Counted from the stretch's first letter, positions 1-6,654 are shown. The stretch is 8,707 bases of DNA from Flavobacteriaceae bacterium (GCA_030613745.1 JAUWLK010000108.1:1-8707); one strand, 5' to 3'. Notes: generated from the letters alone by a model not told the origin. Numbers and translations are program-made.

Positions 1-397
1 TCCATGTGAGTGGAATTAAGGATTTTCTATTTGCAGAATCGGTCAACTAGGGATGAACGAAGTTAATCCTACTTTAAAGGCCTATTTAAAACAAAAAAAA
101 TACAATTCCATGTGAGTGGAATTAAGGATTTTCTATTTGCAGAATCGGTCAACTAGGGATGAACGAAGTTAATCCTACTTTAAAGACCTATTTAAAACAA
201 AAAAATACAATTCCATGTGAGTGGAATTAAGGATTTTCTATTTGCAGAATCGGTCAACTAGTGATGAACGAAGTTAATCCTGCTTTAAAGGCCTATTTAA
301 AACAAAAAAATGAATCATGTTATAGTATGGATTTTTAATTTGCAGCAGCAATCAACTGTAGATCAGCGAAGTTAATCCTTGATTATAAAGACTAGAC
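1..397. repeat. Non-coding tandem repeat array, three near-identical units plus one diverged unit
   Basis: Units begin at 1, 107 and 212 with the same start (tccatgtgagtggaattaag), giving periods of 106 and 105 bp. The one-base difference is an A8 versus A7 run near the unit end. Only a few substitutions separate the three: agggatg versus agtgatg, ctactt versus ctgctt, and aggcc versus agacc. A fourth unit, about 311-397, is strongly diverged but aligns over its centre and right part. All reading frames are interrupted within each unit, so this is not a coding repeat. The first unit starts at the window edge, so the array very likely extends to the left. The function is unknown; a small-RNA array, a protein-binding array or a decayed mobile-element end are all possible. 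Confidence 0.93.
329..397. repeat. Diverged fourth repeat unit with conserved 50-nt core
   Basis: The core runs from ggatt (329) to aatcc (378). It matches the cores at 20-69, 126-175 and 231-280 in exact length, 50 nt. Shared blocks are ggatttt at the left end, atttgcag, tcaact in the middle, and cgaagttaatcc at the right end; the bases between the blocks have changed. To the right, similarity continues through a weakly matching ataaagacta block. Outside these blocks the unit has drifted, which suggests that the core is the constrained part. Confidence 0.75.
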
Positions 398-794
398 TTA
401 TTTTGAAAACAATAACAACACATCTTGGTGTTCAGATTATTACTTTAAAAACTATAGATCTTTATTTATTTTAATTTTTTGTTTTTTTTAATTTTTAATT
501 TTTGTAAGTTTTTTTCTAATTCCAATTGGAATATTTTTACCTCTAAAGAATGAATTAAAAGAGCATCATTACTGGACTTTTTCATATATAGCAATATGTG
601 TTTAGCAATTTTTTATAAATTAACCAAAAAGCTTGGAGAGGGAATAGCAATTCAATTACAATAACGGCTGTAATTTAAATTTAGTATTTCGTTCTTTTAA
701 AAGATAATAAAGAATAATATAATTATTGATGTTTCTGATTATTTTCTATTAATGATGCTCTCTCTCAAAAAAATATAAAGGCTAATTTGTATTA
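398..794. other. AT-rich non-coding stretch, no gene seen
   Basis: No open frame of useful length and no tRNA or rRNA signature is visible here. The left part is a T-rich run around 470-520. A 12-bp perfect inverted repeat, agagcatcatta at 560-571 and its complement at 750-761, encloses about 180 bp. It might be the ends of a decayed small element, but no target-site duplication is visible next to the arms. Confidence 0.6.
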
Positions 795-906
795 GGATAT
801 ATCCCGATAGATATTGAAGCAATATAGATATCTATTGGAATAACACAGTAGAGGGATTAGCTCGAGCTAGATAATTTTCAAAATACTTGAAAAAGTATTT
901 TGAAAA
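795..906. other. Cluster of palindromes and hairpins
   Basis: Four dyads lie in about 110 bp. They are the 10-bp palindrome ggatatatcc (795-804), an 11-bp stem with one G-U pair (804-814 with 828-838), the perfect 12-bp palindrome tagctcgagcta (858-869), and a perfect 13-bp stem, ttttcaaaatact (875-887) with its complement (894-906), closing a 6-nt loop. The second dyad has a competing form, atattg (811-816) with caatat (820-825). No T-run follows the 13-bp stem, so it does not look like a simple terminator on the plus strand. A structured RNA or protein-binding sites are possible. Confidence 0.5.
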
Positions 907-919
907 TCAAAATCTCGGT

Positions 920-954
920 AAAAAGAAAAGGGTTTGAAAAAATTCAAACCCCTT
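920..954 (-). terminator. Intrinsic terminator of the minus-strand gene at 1004-1333
   Basis: A 9-bp perfect stem, gggtttgaa (930-938) with ttcaaaccc (943-951), has a 4-nt loop. Read on the minus strand it is followed directly by ttttcttttt (complement of 920-929). The U-tract lies only on the minus-strand side, which sets the direction. It sits about 50 nt past the stop codon of the minus-strand gene. Confidence 0.85.
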
Positions 955-1003
955 AAGTAAAATTAAGATTAATTTTGAGTAATATTTTTATACAATTTTT
1001 GTA

Positions 1004-1333
1004 TTAGAAATTAAATAAATAAGATAATTTCCAAGCACGCTGTAATTTATTTTTATTAACAGATTTTTCTCTGATTTTATCTTCTAAAGAATACAAATAT
1101 ATTTTACCATTCATATTTATTTTAGCTTTTATGCATTTTTTTCTTTGATTAGAAATACCAAAAGCTTCAAAATCTCTTGTCTTACAATTATCAGTAATTA
1201 TAAAGTTCTTACCTTTTAATTTTTGTAAACTTTGAGTCAATTCATTATAATTTTCATCAATAAGAGCGACATCGATTAAATTACCAGTGTCATTTTCATT
1301 GAGATATTGTAAAATATTATATTCTAAGTTCAT
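1004..1333 (-). CDS. Small hypothetical protein, possible winged helix
   Basis: This encodes 109 aa of unrecognised family. Residues 3-13 (LEYNILQYLNE), about 18-26 and about 30-40 look like three short amphipathic helices. They are followed by short strands, with AKINMNGKIYL at 70-80 in the position where small winged-helix proteins often have their wing (compare patterns such as 'lT.kG..yL'). The C-terminus is basic. That fold is inferred from pattern alone. No signal peptide or membrane segment is seen. The ATG at 1333 is the first in the frame, and no clear Shine-Dalgarno or TAnnTTTG box was found upstream. A dedicated intrinsic terminator about 50 nt downstream supports it as a real, monocistronic gene. 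It is divergent from the DUF6526 gene. Confidence 0.6.
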   Translation of the reverse strand: MNLEYNILQYLNENDTGNLIDVALIDENYNELTQSLQKLKGKNFIITDNCKTRDFEAFGISNQRKKCIKAKINMNGKIYLYSLEDKIREKSVNKNKLQRAWKLSYLFNF

Positions 1334-1503
1334 AGCACATAACTTTTATTATCTTTAAGATGTCAATCTTGTTAATAGGTTGCGTAGAAATAATTTTTTT
1401 ATGAGATTCTTTTTTGTTGCACATTTAGTTAGCTTAGACAGATAAATACATTATAAAATATAAAAAAGTATATTTACAAAGTATATAACTAAAACTATTA
1501 ATT

Positions 1504-1932
1504 ATGAAAAATCAAAATTATTCTAATCACCGTCTATTTGTACCCGGTTATCATTATTTTACTCTTTTAGGTATTATGATATTGCTAATTGGATCTATTG
1601 TTAATTTGGTAAAATCATCTCATGATAATATGTATTCTGCATCATTACTCGTGTTAGGCTCTTTATTGTTATTTTTTACAGCATTTTATGCACGTGGGTT
1701 TGCCCTAAAAGCTCAAGATAGAGCAATCTGCGCTCAAGAAAACTTTAGACACTTCATTTTGACAAAAAAAGTATTACCAGAGGAACTAAGTGTTCGTCAG
1801 ATTATTGGATTACGATTTGCATCGGATGAAGAATTTCCAGCTTTGGTTGAAAAAGCAGTTAATGAAAAAATGACTGAAAATGAAATTAAAAAATCAATTA
1901 AAAATTGGAAAGGTGACTATTACAGAGTGTAG
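1504..1932 (+). CDS. DUF6526 family membrane protein
   Basis: A 142-aa protein with an N-terminal segment QNYSNHRLFVPGYHY and two hydrophobic helices, about residues 17-37 and 45-65. A polar C-terminal half then contains QDRAICAQENFRHF (71-84) and RQIIGLRFASDEEFPALVEKAV (98-119), split by variable residues. This layout and these motifs are those of the DUF6526 family, common in Bacteroidota and of unknown function. The length is usual for the family, so the gene looks complete. The C-terminal tail IKNWKGDYYRV is also typical. It is probably an inner-membrane protein with a cytoplasmic C-terminal domain; that topology is inferred. Upstream, tatattta at 1469-1476 is one base from the Bacteroidota -7 box, but no matching -33 box is clear. 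A compound hairpin follows the stop directly, so it is likely transcribed alone. Confidence 0.9.
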   Translation: MKNQNYSNHRLFVPGYHYFTLLGIMILLIGSIVNLVKSSHDNMYSASLLVLGSLLLFFTAFYARGFALKAQDRAICAQENFRHFILTKKVLPEELSVRQIIGLRFASDEEFPALVEKAVNEKMTENEIKKSIKNWKGDYYRV

Positions 1933-1987
1933 TTTGCTAAAGTAAATCCTGCTTCAAGCAGGATTTATTATTTCTAGCAAATTTTTG
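1933..1987 (+). terminator. Compound intrinsic terminator after the DUF6526 gene
   Basis: An inner 10-bp perfect stem, taaatcctgc (1943-1952) with gcaggattta (1958-1967), has a 5-nt loop. An outer 7-bp stem, tttgcta (1933-1939) with tagcaaa (1975-1981), encloses it. A T-rich run (1982-1986) follows. The hairpin begins at the base after the stop codon. Confidence 0.75.
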
Positions 1988-2013
1988 TAATATTACATTT
2001 AAAATTACACTTC

Positions 2014-3480
2014 ATGGAGAACCAAGACAATCTTTCTAAAATACAGATTGAAGATCAAAAGATAATTCTAAATAAAGAATTAAATATATGGGAAGCTTTA
2101 ATACCTGTTATTATTTTAATGTGTATGCTTGCCTATAATATTTTTTTTGTAGGAGGTGAATTATTAGGTGAATATTCAAATCAATATATTTTATTAACTG
2201 CAGGGTTTATAGCTGCTGTTGTTGGTTTTTTTAATAAGGTTTCATTAAAAATAATGATTTTAGAAATTTGGGAAAATTTAAAAAGTGTTTTTATTCCTAT
2301 AATGATTTTATTTTTAGTTGGAGCTTTAGCCGGAACATGGTTAGTAAGTGGAATTATTCCTGCAATGGTGTATTACGGACTTCAAGTGCTAAGTCCTGCA
2401 ATATTTTTACCGGCATCGGTTGTTATTGCAGCAATTATTTCTATTGCAACAGGTAGTTCCTGGACTACTTCTGCAACTGTTGGAATTGCTTTGGTTGGTA
2501 TTGGAAGTGCATTGGGAATTCCTACAGGAATGATAGCCGGTGCTGTAATTTCAGGAGCTTATTTTGGTGATAAAATGTCTCCGTTAAGCGATACAACAAA
2601 TTTAGCACCTGCTATGGCGGGAACAGATTTGTTTACGCATATACGGTATATGGCTATGACTACTATTCCAACCATAACAATAACATTGATTGTATTTAGT
2701 ATTTTGAGTACAAATATTGAAACAACTGGAAATGCAGATATTAGTGGTTTACTTCACACAATCAAGAGTACTTTTAATATTTCTCCTTATTTATTTATTG
2801 TTCCCCTGATAGTGATAGGACTAATTTTATTTAAAACAAGACCATTAGTTGCATTGGGTACAGGTGTTTTATTAGCAGCAGTATTTGCATTTATATTTCA
2901 ATCAGAAATACTCGGTAATTTGTCATCTTCAAATTTTGAATCAATTATAAATGCCATATTTATTGATACAGAAATTCAAACAGATAATGAAAAATTAAAT
3001 GAATTGTTTAGTGCAGGTGGGATGAAAGGAATGATTTGGACAATTTTGTTGATCATTAGTGCAATGGTATTTGGTGGTGTTATGGATGCTATTGGTGCTT
3101 TGGCGAGAATTACTAGAGAATTATTAAAATTAGCAAAAACAGTTTTTGGATTGTTTACAACTACCGTTATTAGTTGTTTAGGTTTAAATGCTATTGCTAG
3201 TGATCAATATTTAGCAATTGTAATTCCAGGAAAAATGTTTAAAAAAGCTTATGAAGATAGAGAATTAGCACCAGAAAATTTGAGTAGAACATTAGAAGAT
3301 TCAGGTACAGTAACTTCAGTTTTAGTACCTTGGAACACTTGTGGCGCATATCAATCTACCGTTTTAGGTGTAAGTGTTTATGATTATTTTATTTATGCGA
3401 TTTTTAATTATTTAAGTCCGTTTATGACTTTACTTTTTGCAGCATTTCATATTAAGATCAGGCAATTGGCGGTGAAGTAA
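2014..3480 (+). CDS. nhaC: Na+/H+ antiporter, NhaC family
   Basis: A 488-aa integral membrane protein with about eleven hydrophobic segments, preceded by a short polar N-terminus (residues 1-24). Diagnostic NhaC-family motifs are TGSSWTTSATVG (146-157), GAYFGDKMSPLSDTTNLAP (181-199) with its conserved acidic residues, AIASDQYLAIVIPG (393-406) and LVPWNTCGAY (437-446). The family exchanges external Na+ for internal H+, or the reverse, across the inner membrane, for pH and sodium homeostasis. Some members exchange other substrates, for example malate/lactate in the MleN branch, so exact specificity is not shown by sequence alone. The length is normal and the frame intact. The ATG at 2014 is the first in the frame and leaves no unusual extension. 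The gene sits about 27 nt after the preceding terminator structure and 71 nt before the VOC lipoprotein gene. Confidence 0.93.
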   Translation: MENQDNLSKIQIEDQKIILNKELNIWEALIPVIILMCMLAYNIFFVGGELLGEYSNQYILLTAGFIAAVVGFFNKVSLKIMILEIWENLKSVFIPIMILFLVGALAGTWLVSGIIPAMVYYGLQVLSPAIFLPASVVIAAIISIATGSSWTTSATVGIALVGIGSALGIPTGMIAGAVISGAYFGDKMSPLSDTTNLAPAMAGTDLFTHIRYMAMTTIPTITITLIVFSILSTNIETTGNADISGLLHTIKSTFNISPYLFIVPLIVIGLILFKTRPLVALGTGVLLAAVFAFIFQSEILGNLSSSNFESIINAIFIDTEIQTDNEKLNELFSAGGMKGMIWTILLIISAMVFGGVMDAIGALARITRELLKLAKTVFGLFTTTVISCLGLNAIASDQYLAIVIPGKMFKKAYEDRELAPENLSRTLEDSGTVTSVLVPWNTCGAYQSTVLGVSVYDYFIYAIFNYLSPFMTLLFAAFHIKIRQLAVK

Positions 3481-3551
3481 AATAATTTTATGCCCAAAGT
3501 ATTACCTGATATGTGTTTTTATATAACAATTGGTTGTAATTTGATAAAAAA

Positions 3552-4097
3552 ATGAAAAGCCTGACTAAATTTTTACTACTTATAGTTTTGACAACAAGTT
3601 GTTATACATCGACAAAAAAAGATGACATTACAAATAACAAAACAGATAAATCTGAACAAAAAGTTATAATTATGAAAGATACAACACCAAAAGTTACAGG
3701 TATAGGTGGAATTTTCTTCCGATCGAAAAATCCAAAAGAAACAAGGGAATGGTATGGAAAAAACTTAGGCCTTGCGATTAATGACTACGGTTCTCCTTTT
3801 GAATTTAGGAATGCCAATCGACCATCTGAAATTAATTATCTTAACTGGAATCCTTTTGATGAAAAAACAGAATACTTTGACCCATCACAAAAAGAGTTTA
3901 TGATAAATTACAGAGTTCAGAATATTGAAGGATTGTTGAAAAAACTCAAAAAAAATGGTGTAATTATAGTGGATAGTATTGAAGAGTTTGAATATGGAAA
4001 ATTTGTTCATATAATGGATCTTGAAGGGAACAAAATTGAGCTTTGGGAGCCCATCGATAGTTTTTTTACTAAAATGGGTGGAGAAACAACTAAATAA
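3552..4097 (+). CDS. VOC-fold (glyoxalase/bleomycin-resistance-like) lipoprotein
   Basis: A 181-aa protein in two parts. Residues 1-17 form a lipoprotein signal: a basic start (MKSLTK), a hydrophobic core (FLLLIVL) and a lipobox ending TTSC at Cys17. A Lys/Asp/Asn-rich linker follows (18-40) and includes KKDD at 22-25, reminiscent of the Bacteroidota lipoprotein surface-export signal. Residues 44-168 are a single VOC domain: VTGIGGIFFRSKNP, the EWYGKNLGL helix (66-74), EYFDPSQKEFMINYRV (107-122) and GNKIELWEP (159-167). Glu163 sits at the usual C-terminal metal-ligand position; the usual N-terminal His is replaced in GIGGIFF. Relatives with this core are mostly cytoplasmic and start near Met41, so an internal start at 3672 must be considered. 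The intact lipobox favours the longer form. The substrate is unknown. Confidence 0.85.
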   Translation: MKSLTKFLLLIVLTTSCYTSTKKDDITNNKTDKSEQKVIIMKDTTPKVTGIGGIFFRSKNPKETREWYGKNLGLAINDYGSPFEFRNANRPSEINYLNWNPFDEKTEYFDPSQKEFMINYRVQNIEGLLKKLKKNGVIIVDSIEEFEYGKFVHIMDLEGNKIELWEPIDSFFTKMGGETTK

Positions 4098-4149
4098 TAA
4101 ATCACATAAAATAATAGTAAAATCGATAGTTCAAAGTAGGAATAAAGAA

Positions 4150-4674
4150 ATGGGTATAAAATATAAATCGTTTGAAACAGAAAGGTTAATAATAAAACCT
4201 ACAAATGAAGACGATTCTTTATTTATTTATGAGTTGCTAAATACTCCTAAATGGATTACAAACATTGGCGATAGAAATGTTAACTCAATTGAAGATGCAG
4301 CCAATTATATCAAAAAGAAAATGACACCACAATTAGAAAAACTAGGATTTTCAAATTATACTGTAATTAGAAAATCAGATGGTGTAAAACTGGGAACTTG
4401 CGGACTTTACGACAGGGATGGATTAGATGGAATTGATATAGGCTTTGCTTTCTTACCACAATTTGAAAAAAAAGGTTATGCTTTTGAAAGTGCTAATAAA
4501 ATATTAGAAGTGGCAATTAGTGATTTTAAAATAGTAGAAATATCTGCAATAACTACCAAGGAGAATATAGCATCACAAAAATTATTAAATAAAATTGGAC
4601 TTAAGTTTGAAAGAATTATAAAAATTCCAAATGATAATGCAGAACTTCTATTATACAAGTTTGAAAACAGTTAG
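4150..4674 (+). CDS. GNAT family N-acetyltransferase, RimJ/RimL type
   Basis: A 174-aa acetyltransferase that would transfer acetyl from acetyl-CoA to an amine; the substrate is unknown. The N-terminal strand ETERLIIKPTNEDD (9-22) is typical of RimJ/RimL-like proteins. The acetyl-CoA pyrophosphate-binding region is FLPQFEKKGYAFES (101-114). ENIASQKLLNKIGLKFE (138-154) is the conserved motif-B helix before the last strands. The frame stays open upstream to 4021, but that part overlaps the end of the VOC gene in another frame and reads as nonsense. ATG 4150 starts exactly at the family N-terminus and has an AGGA (4138-4141) 8 nt upstream, the best Shine-Dalgarno in the window. It lies 52 nt after the VOC gene and may share its transcript. 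Confidence 0.9.
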   Translation: MGIKYKSFETERLIIKPTNEDDSLFIYELLNTPKWITNIGDRNVNSIEDAANYIKKKMTPQLEKLGFSNYTVIRKSDGVKLGTCGLYDRDGLDGIDIGFAFLPQFEKKGYAFESANKILEVAISDFKIVEISAITTKENIASQKLLNKIGLKFERIIKIPNDNAELLLYKFENS

Positions 4675-4675
4675 T

Positions 4676-4854
4676 ATTATTTTAAATAATAATAAGCTTA
4701 ATAATTTAATAGAAAACAAGCCACTAACAGGAGAAATGATAGGTTACAATAGTAGCTATCATAGTCCGCTGAGGTAAAAGATATCGGTATGGGTGTAACA
4801 GCACCTGCCAATCATCATCATTGGGTAGGTTATGTAGGTATAAAATATCAGTAA
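4676..4854 (+). pseudogene. Frameshifted C-terminal remnant of a probable envelope protein
   Basis: Between the GNAT gene and the PLP enzyme gene, two overlapping plus-strand frames read as protein. The first, ending at a stop at 4775-4777, gives KPLTGEMIGYNSSYHSPL (4718-4771). The second, open from 4765 and ending at 4852-4854, gives TAPANHHHWVGYVGIKYQ at its end (4798-4851). A single-base loss near 4769-4771 would join them. The alternating aromatic/Gly/Val end resembles the last strand of an outer-membrane beta-barrel. The parent family is not recognised. No start codon or upstream part is present, so this would be a decayed tail, not a working gene. Chance coding likeness cannot be excluded. 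Confidence 0.4.
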
Positions 4855-4910
4855 AATATTTTTTATTATAGTTTTCTATATATAAATAATAAGCAATTAA
4901 TAGTGTGATA

Positions 4911-5909
4911 ATGAACAATATAAGTCTTAACAGCAAATTCAATTTAGGTTTTTTTCCTACACCATTACATTCTTTAAAAAATTTATCAAAAAAGTATTCT
5001 GAATATAATCTTTTTATAAAAAGAGATGACAATACAGGGTTAGCTTCTGGGGGAAACAAAACAAGGAAATTGGAATATTTAATTCAAGAAGCTTTAAATA
5101 ATGGTTGTGATACAATTATTACTGCAGGAGCTCAACAATCTAATCATTGTAGGCAAACAGTGGCAGCTTGTGCTGTTGCAGGCTTGGATTGCCATTTATT
5201 ATTAGGCGGATATGAACCTGAAAAGTACGATGGAAATTTATTGTTATCACATTTGTTGGGAGCAAAGATTCACTTTACAGGTGAAAATAGAAAAGGTGAA
5301 GATATTGAATCATTAAAATCAGAATTAGAATTAAGTGGTAAAAAGTGTTTTGTAGTTCCTTATGGGGGATCGAATTTTATTGGAGCCTTAGGGTTTGTCA
5401 ATGCTGTAAAAGAGTTAAAGGATCAGTTAGCTGAACAAAACTTGATAATGGATTATATATTTTTTGCCTCAAGTTCAGGAGGAACACAAGCTGGCTTGAC
5501 AATAGGCTTGGAATTATTTGATCTGAAAACAAAATTAATTCCGATTAATATTGATAAAGAAATGTCAACCATTTCTACAGAAGAAATTGTATTAGATCTT
5601 ATTGATAAAGGAAAGGAAATGTTCGAATTAAAGAAAAATTATCAATTTAAAGATGTAGCTCTTGTTAGAGATTATGACAAAGCCGGTTATGGAGTTATTA
5701 CCGAAAACGAAAAGTCAACAATAAAAGAATTGGCAAGAACAGAAGGAATTTTGCTTGATCCGGTTTATACAGCTAGAGCTTTTTTTGGGATGTTAGATTA
5801 TTTGAATCTCAAAAAAATAAAACCCAATTCAAATATTCTTTTTTGGCATACAGGAGGCTTGCCTGCAAACTTTTATTATGCAGATAAACTAAAGGGTATT
5901 ACTAATTAA
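4911..5909 (+). CDS. PLP-dependent D-cysteine desulfhydrase / ACC deaminase family protein
   Basis: A 332-aa fold-type II PLP enzyme. The N-terminal FFPTPLHSL leads into KRDDNTGLASGGNKTRKLEYL (37-57, in parts), where Lys50 should form the PLP Schiff base. AGAQQSNHCRQT (72-83) is the conserved stacking/substrate loop, SSSGGTQAGL (187-196) the phosphate-binding loop, and HTGG (313-316) lies near the C-terminus. In true ACC deaminases a Glu and a Leu occupy the positions held here by Thr287 (DPVYT) and Thr314 (HTGG). This favours D-cysteine desulfhydrase (D-cysteine to pyruvate, sulfide and ammonia) or a related D-amino-acid lyase. A GTG at 4905 would add two residues; ATG 4911 is preferred. It lies 24 nt before the acetyltransferase gene, suggesting an operon. 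Confidence 0.9.
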   Translation: MNNISLNSKFNLGFFPTPLHSLKNLSKKYSEYNLFIKRDDNTGLASGGNKTRKLEYLIQEALNNGCDTIITAGAQQSNHCRQTVAACAVAGLDCHLLLGGYEPEKYDGNLLLSHLLGAKIHFTGENRKGEDIESLKSELELSGKKCFVVPYGGSNFIGALGFVNAVKELKDQLAEQNLIMDYIFFASSSGGTQAGLTIGLELFDLKTKLIPINIDKEMSTISTEEIVLDLIDKGKEMFELKKNYQFKDVALVRDYDKAGYGVITENEKSTIKELARTEGILLDPVYTARAFFGMLDYLNLKKIKPNSNILFWHTGGLPANFYYADKLKGITN

Positions 5910-5933
5910 TCAGTTCTTTTAAAAGATAAAACA

Positions 5934-6491
5934 ATGACTGAAAAAAATAAAATGCTTTCAGGTCAATTATACAATCCAAATGACCCAATACTTATTGATG
6001 AAAGACGTAAAGCCAGATTATTAGTTGAAAAAATTAATAAAATGGGTGATGATAAGATAAAAGAAAGAAGAAAATTATTTTATGAATTAGTTGGTAAAGC
6101 TGATAAAGGACTATGGATTGAACCTCCTTTTTATTGTGATTACGGTTATAATATTAAGCTTGGTAAAATGGTTTTCATGAATTTTAATTGCTGTATTTTA
6201 GATGTTATGGAGGTAAAAATAGGAAATAATGTATTTTTAGCTCCAAATGTTCAAATTTATACAGCAACTCATCCTATTGATGCAAAAACAAGAAATTCTT
6301 GGCTTGAATTTGCCAAGCCGGTAATAATTGGTAATGATGTTTGGATTGGTGGTGGTGCTATTATTTGTCCAGGTGTAACAATAGGTAATGGTGTTGTAGT
6401 TGGAGCAGGTTCTGTTGTTACTAAAGATATTCCAGATAATGTTTTGGTTGTTGGAAATCCTGCAAGAATAAAGAGGGAAATTGATAATTAG
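5934..6491 (+). CDS. Sugar O-acetyltransferase, Maa/LacA/NodL type
   Basis: A 185-aa left-handed parallel beta-helix acetyltransferase. The N-terminal helical Mac domain starts at MLSGQLYNPNDPIL (7-20), typical of maltose acetyltransferases. The beta-helix contains hexapeptide repeats such as IGNNVFLAPN and the C-terminal run IGNDVWIGGGAIICPGVTIG (split around 132-151). His113 in YTATHPID is the expected catalytic base. The C-terminus VVGNPARIKR is also characteristic. The enzyme would acetylate a sugar hydroxyl from acetyl-CoA in the cytoplasm; the acceptor (maltose, glucose, galactoside or a cell-envelope sugar) cannot be told. The length matches the family. It begins 24 nt after the PLP enzyme gene, probably as the second gene of the same operon, and is followed by a strong hairpin. 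Confidence 0.92.
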   Translation: MTEKNKMLSGQLYNPNDPILIDERRKARLLVEKINKMGDDKIKERRKLFYELVGKADKGLWIEPPFYCDYGYNIKLGKMVFMNFNCCILDVMEVKIGNNVFLAPNVQIYTATHPIDAKTRNSWLEFAKPVIIGNDVWIGGGAIICPGVTIGNGVVVGAGSVVTKDIPDNVLVVGNPARIKREIDN

Positions 6492-6543
6492 TGAAACTCG
6501 ATTTTGAGGAATCTATAAGATGAACTTAAAATTGTAAGTTGAA

Positions 6544-6581
6544 CTAATCCCGCTCCCAATATTTATTGGGATTAGCGGGAT
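6544..6581 (+). terminator. GC-rich hairpin with two exclusive foldings after the acetyltransferase operon
   Basis: One folding pairs atcccgct (6547-6554) with agcgggat (6574-6581) and, inside, cccaat (6555-6560) with attggg (6565-6570), leaving a 3-nt bulge. Another pairs ctaatccc (6544-6551) with gggattag (6568-6575). The flanks aagttgaac and gttaactt could lengthen the stem imperfectly. No good T-run follows, so a terminator role is likely but not certain. Confidence 0.55.
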
Positions 6582-6654
6582 ATATGGTTAACTTTTGTGA
6601 ATAATAATATAGAGATAAGACCGCTTTGCTGTAAGAGAAAAGAATAAAGACTTA

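Noticed and set aside
1..397. Tandem repeats as a CRISPR array or an integron attC array
   Set aside because: Whole units are near-identical with no unique spacers, which excludes CRISPR. No RYYYAAC/GTTRRRY pair at attC spacing and no cassette genes are seen, which excludes a normal integron.
2268..2456. Short plus-strand frame inside nhaC
   Set aside because: It is an out-of-frame shadow of the antiporter, rich in Cys/Tyr/Asn/Ser from AT-rich membrane codons.
4021..4149. Upstream extension of the GNAT gene to 4021
   Set aside because: It overlaps the end of the VOC gene in another frame and has no family similarity; ATG 4150 has a Shine-Dalgarno and starts at the conserved N-terminus.
4476..4658. 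Minus-strand open frame of 60 codons within the GNAT gene
   Set aside because: It is antisense to the conserved motif-A and motif-B region of the acetyltransferase, and its hydrophobic content is a by-product of the opposite strand.
4724..5059. Minus-strand open frame of 111 codons
   Set aside because: It lies largely antisense to the conserved N-terminus of the PLP enzyme and has no family features.
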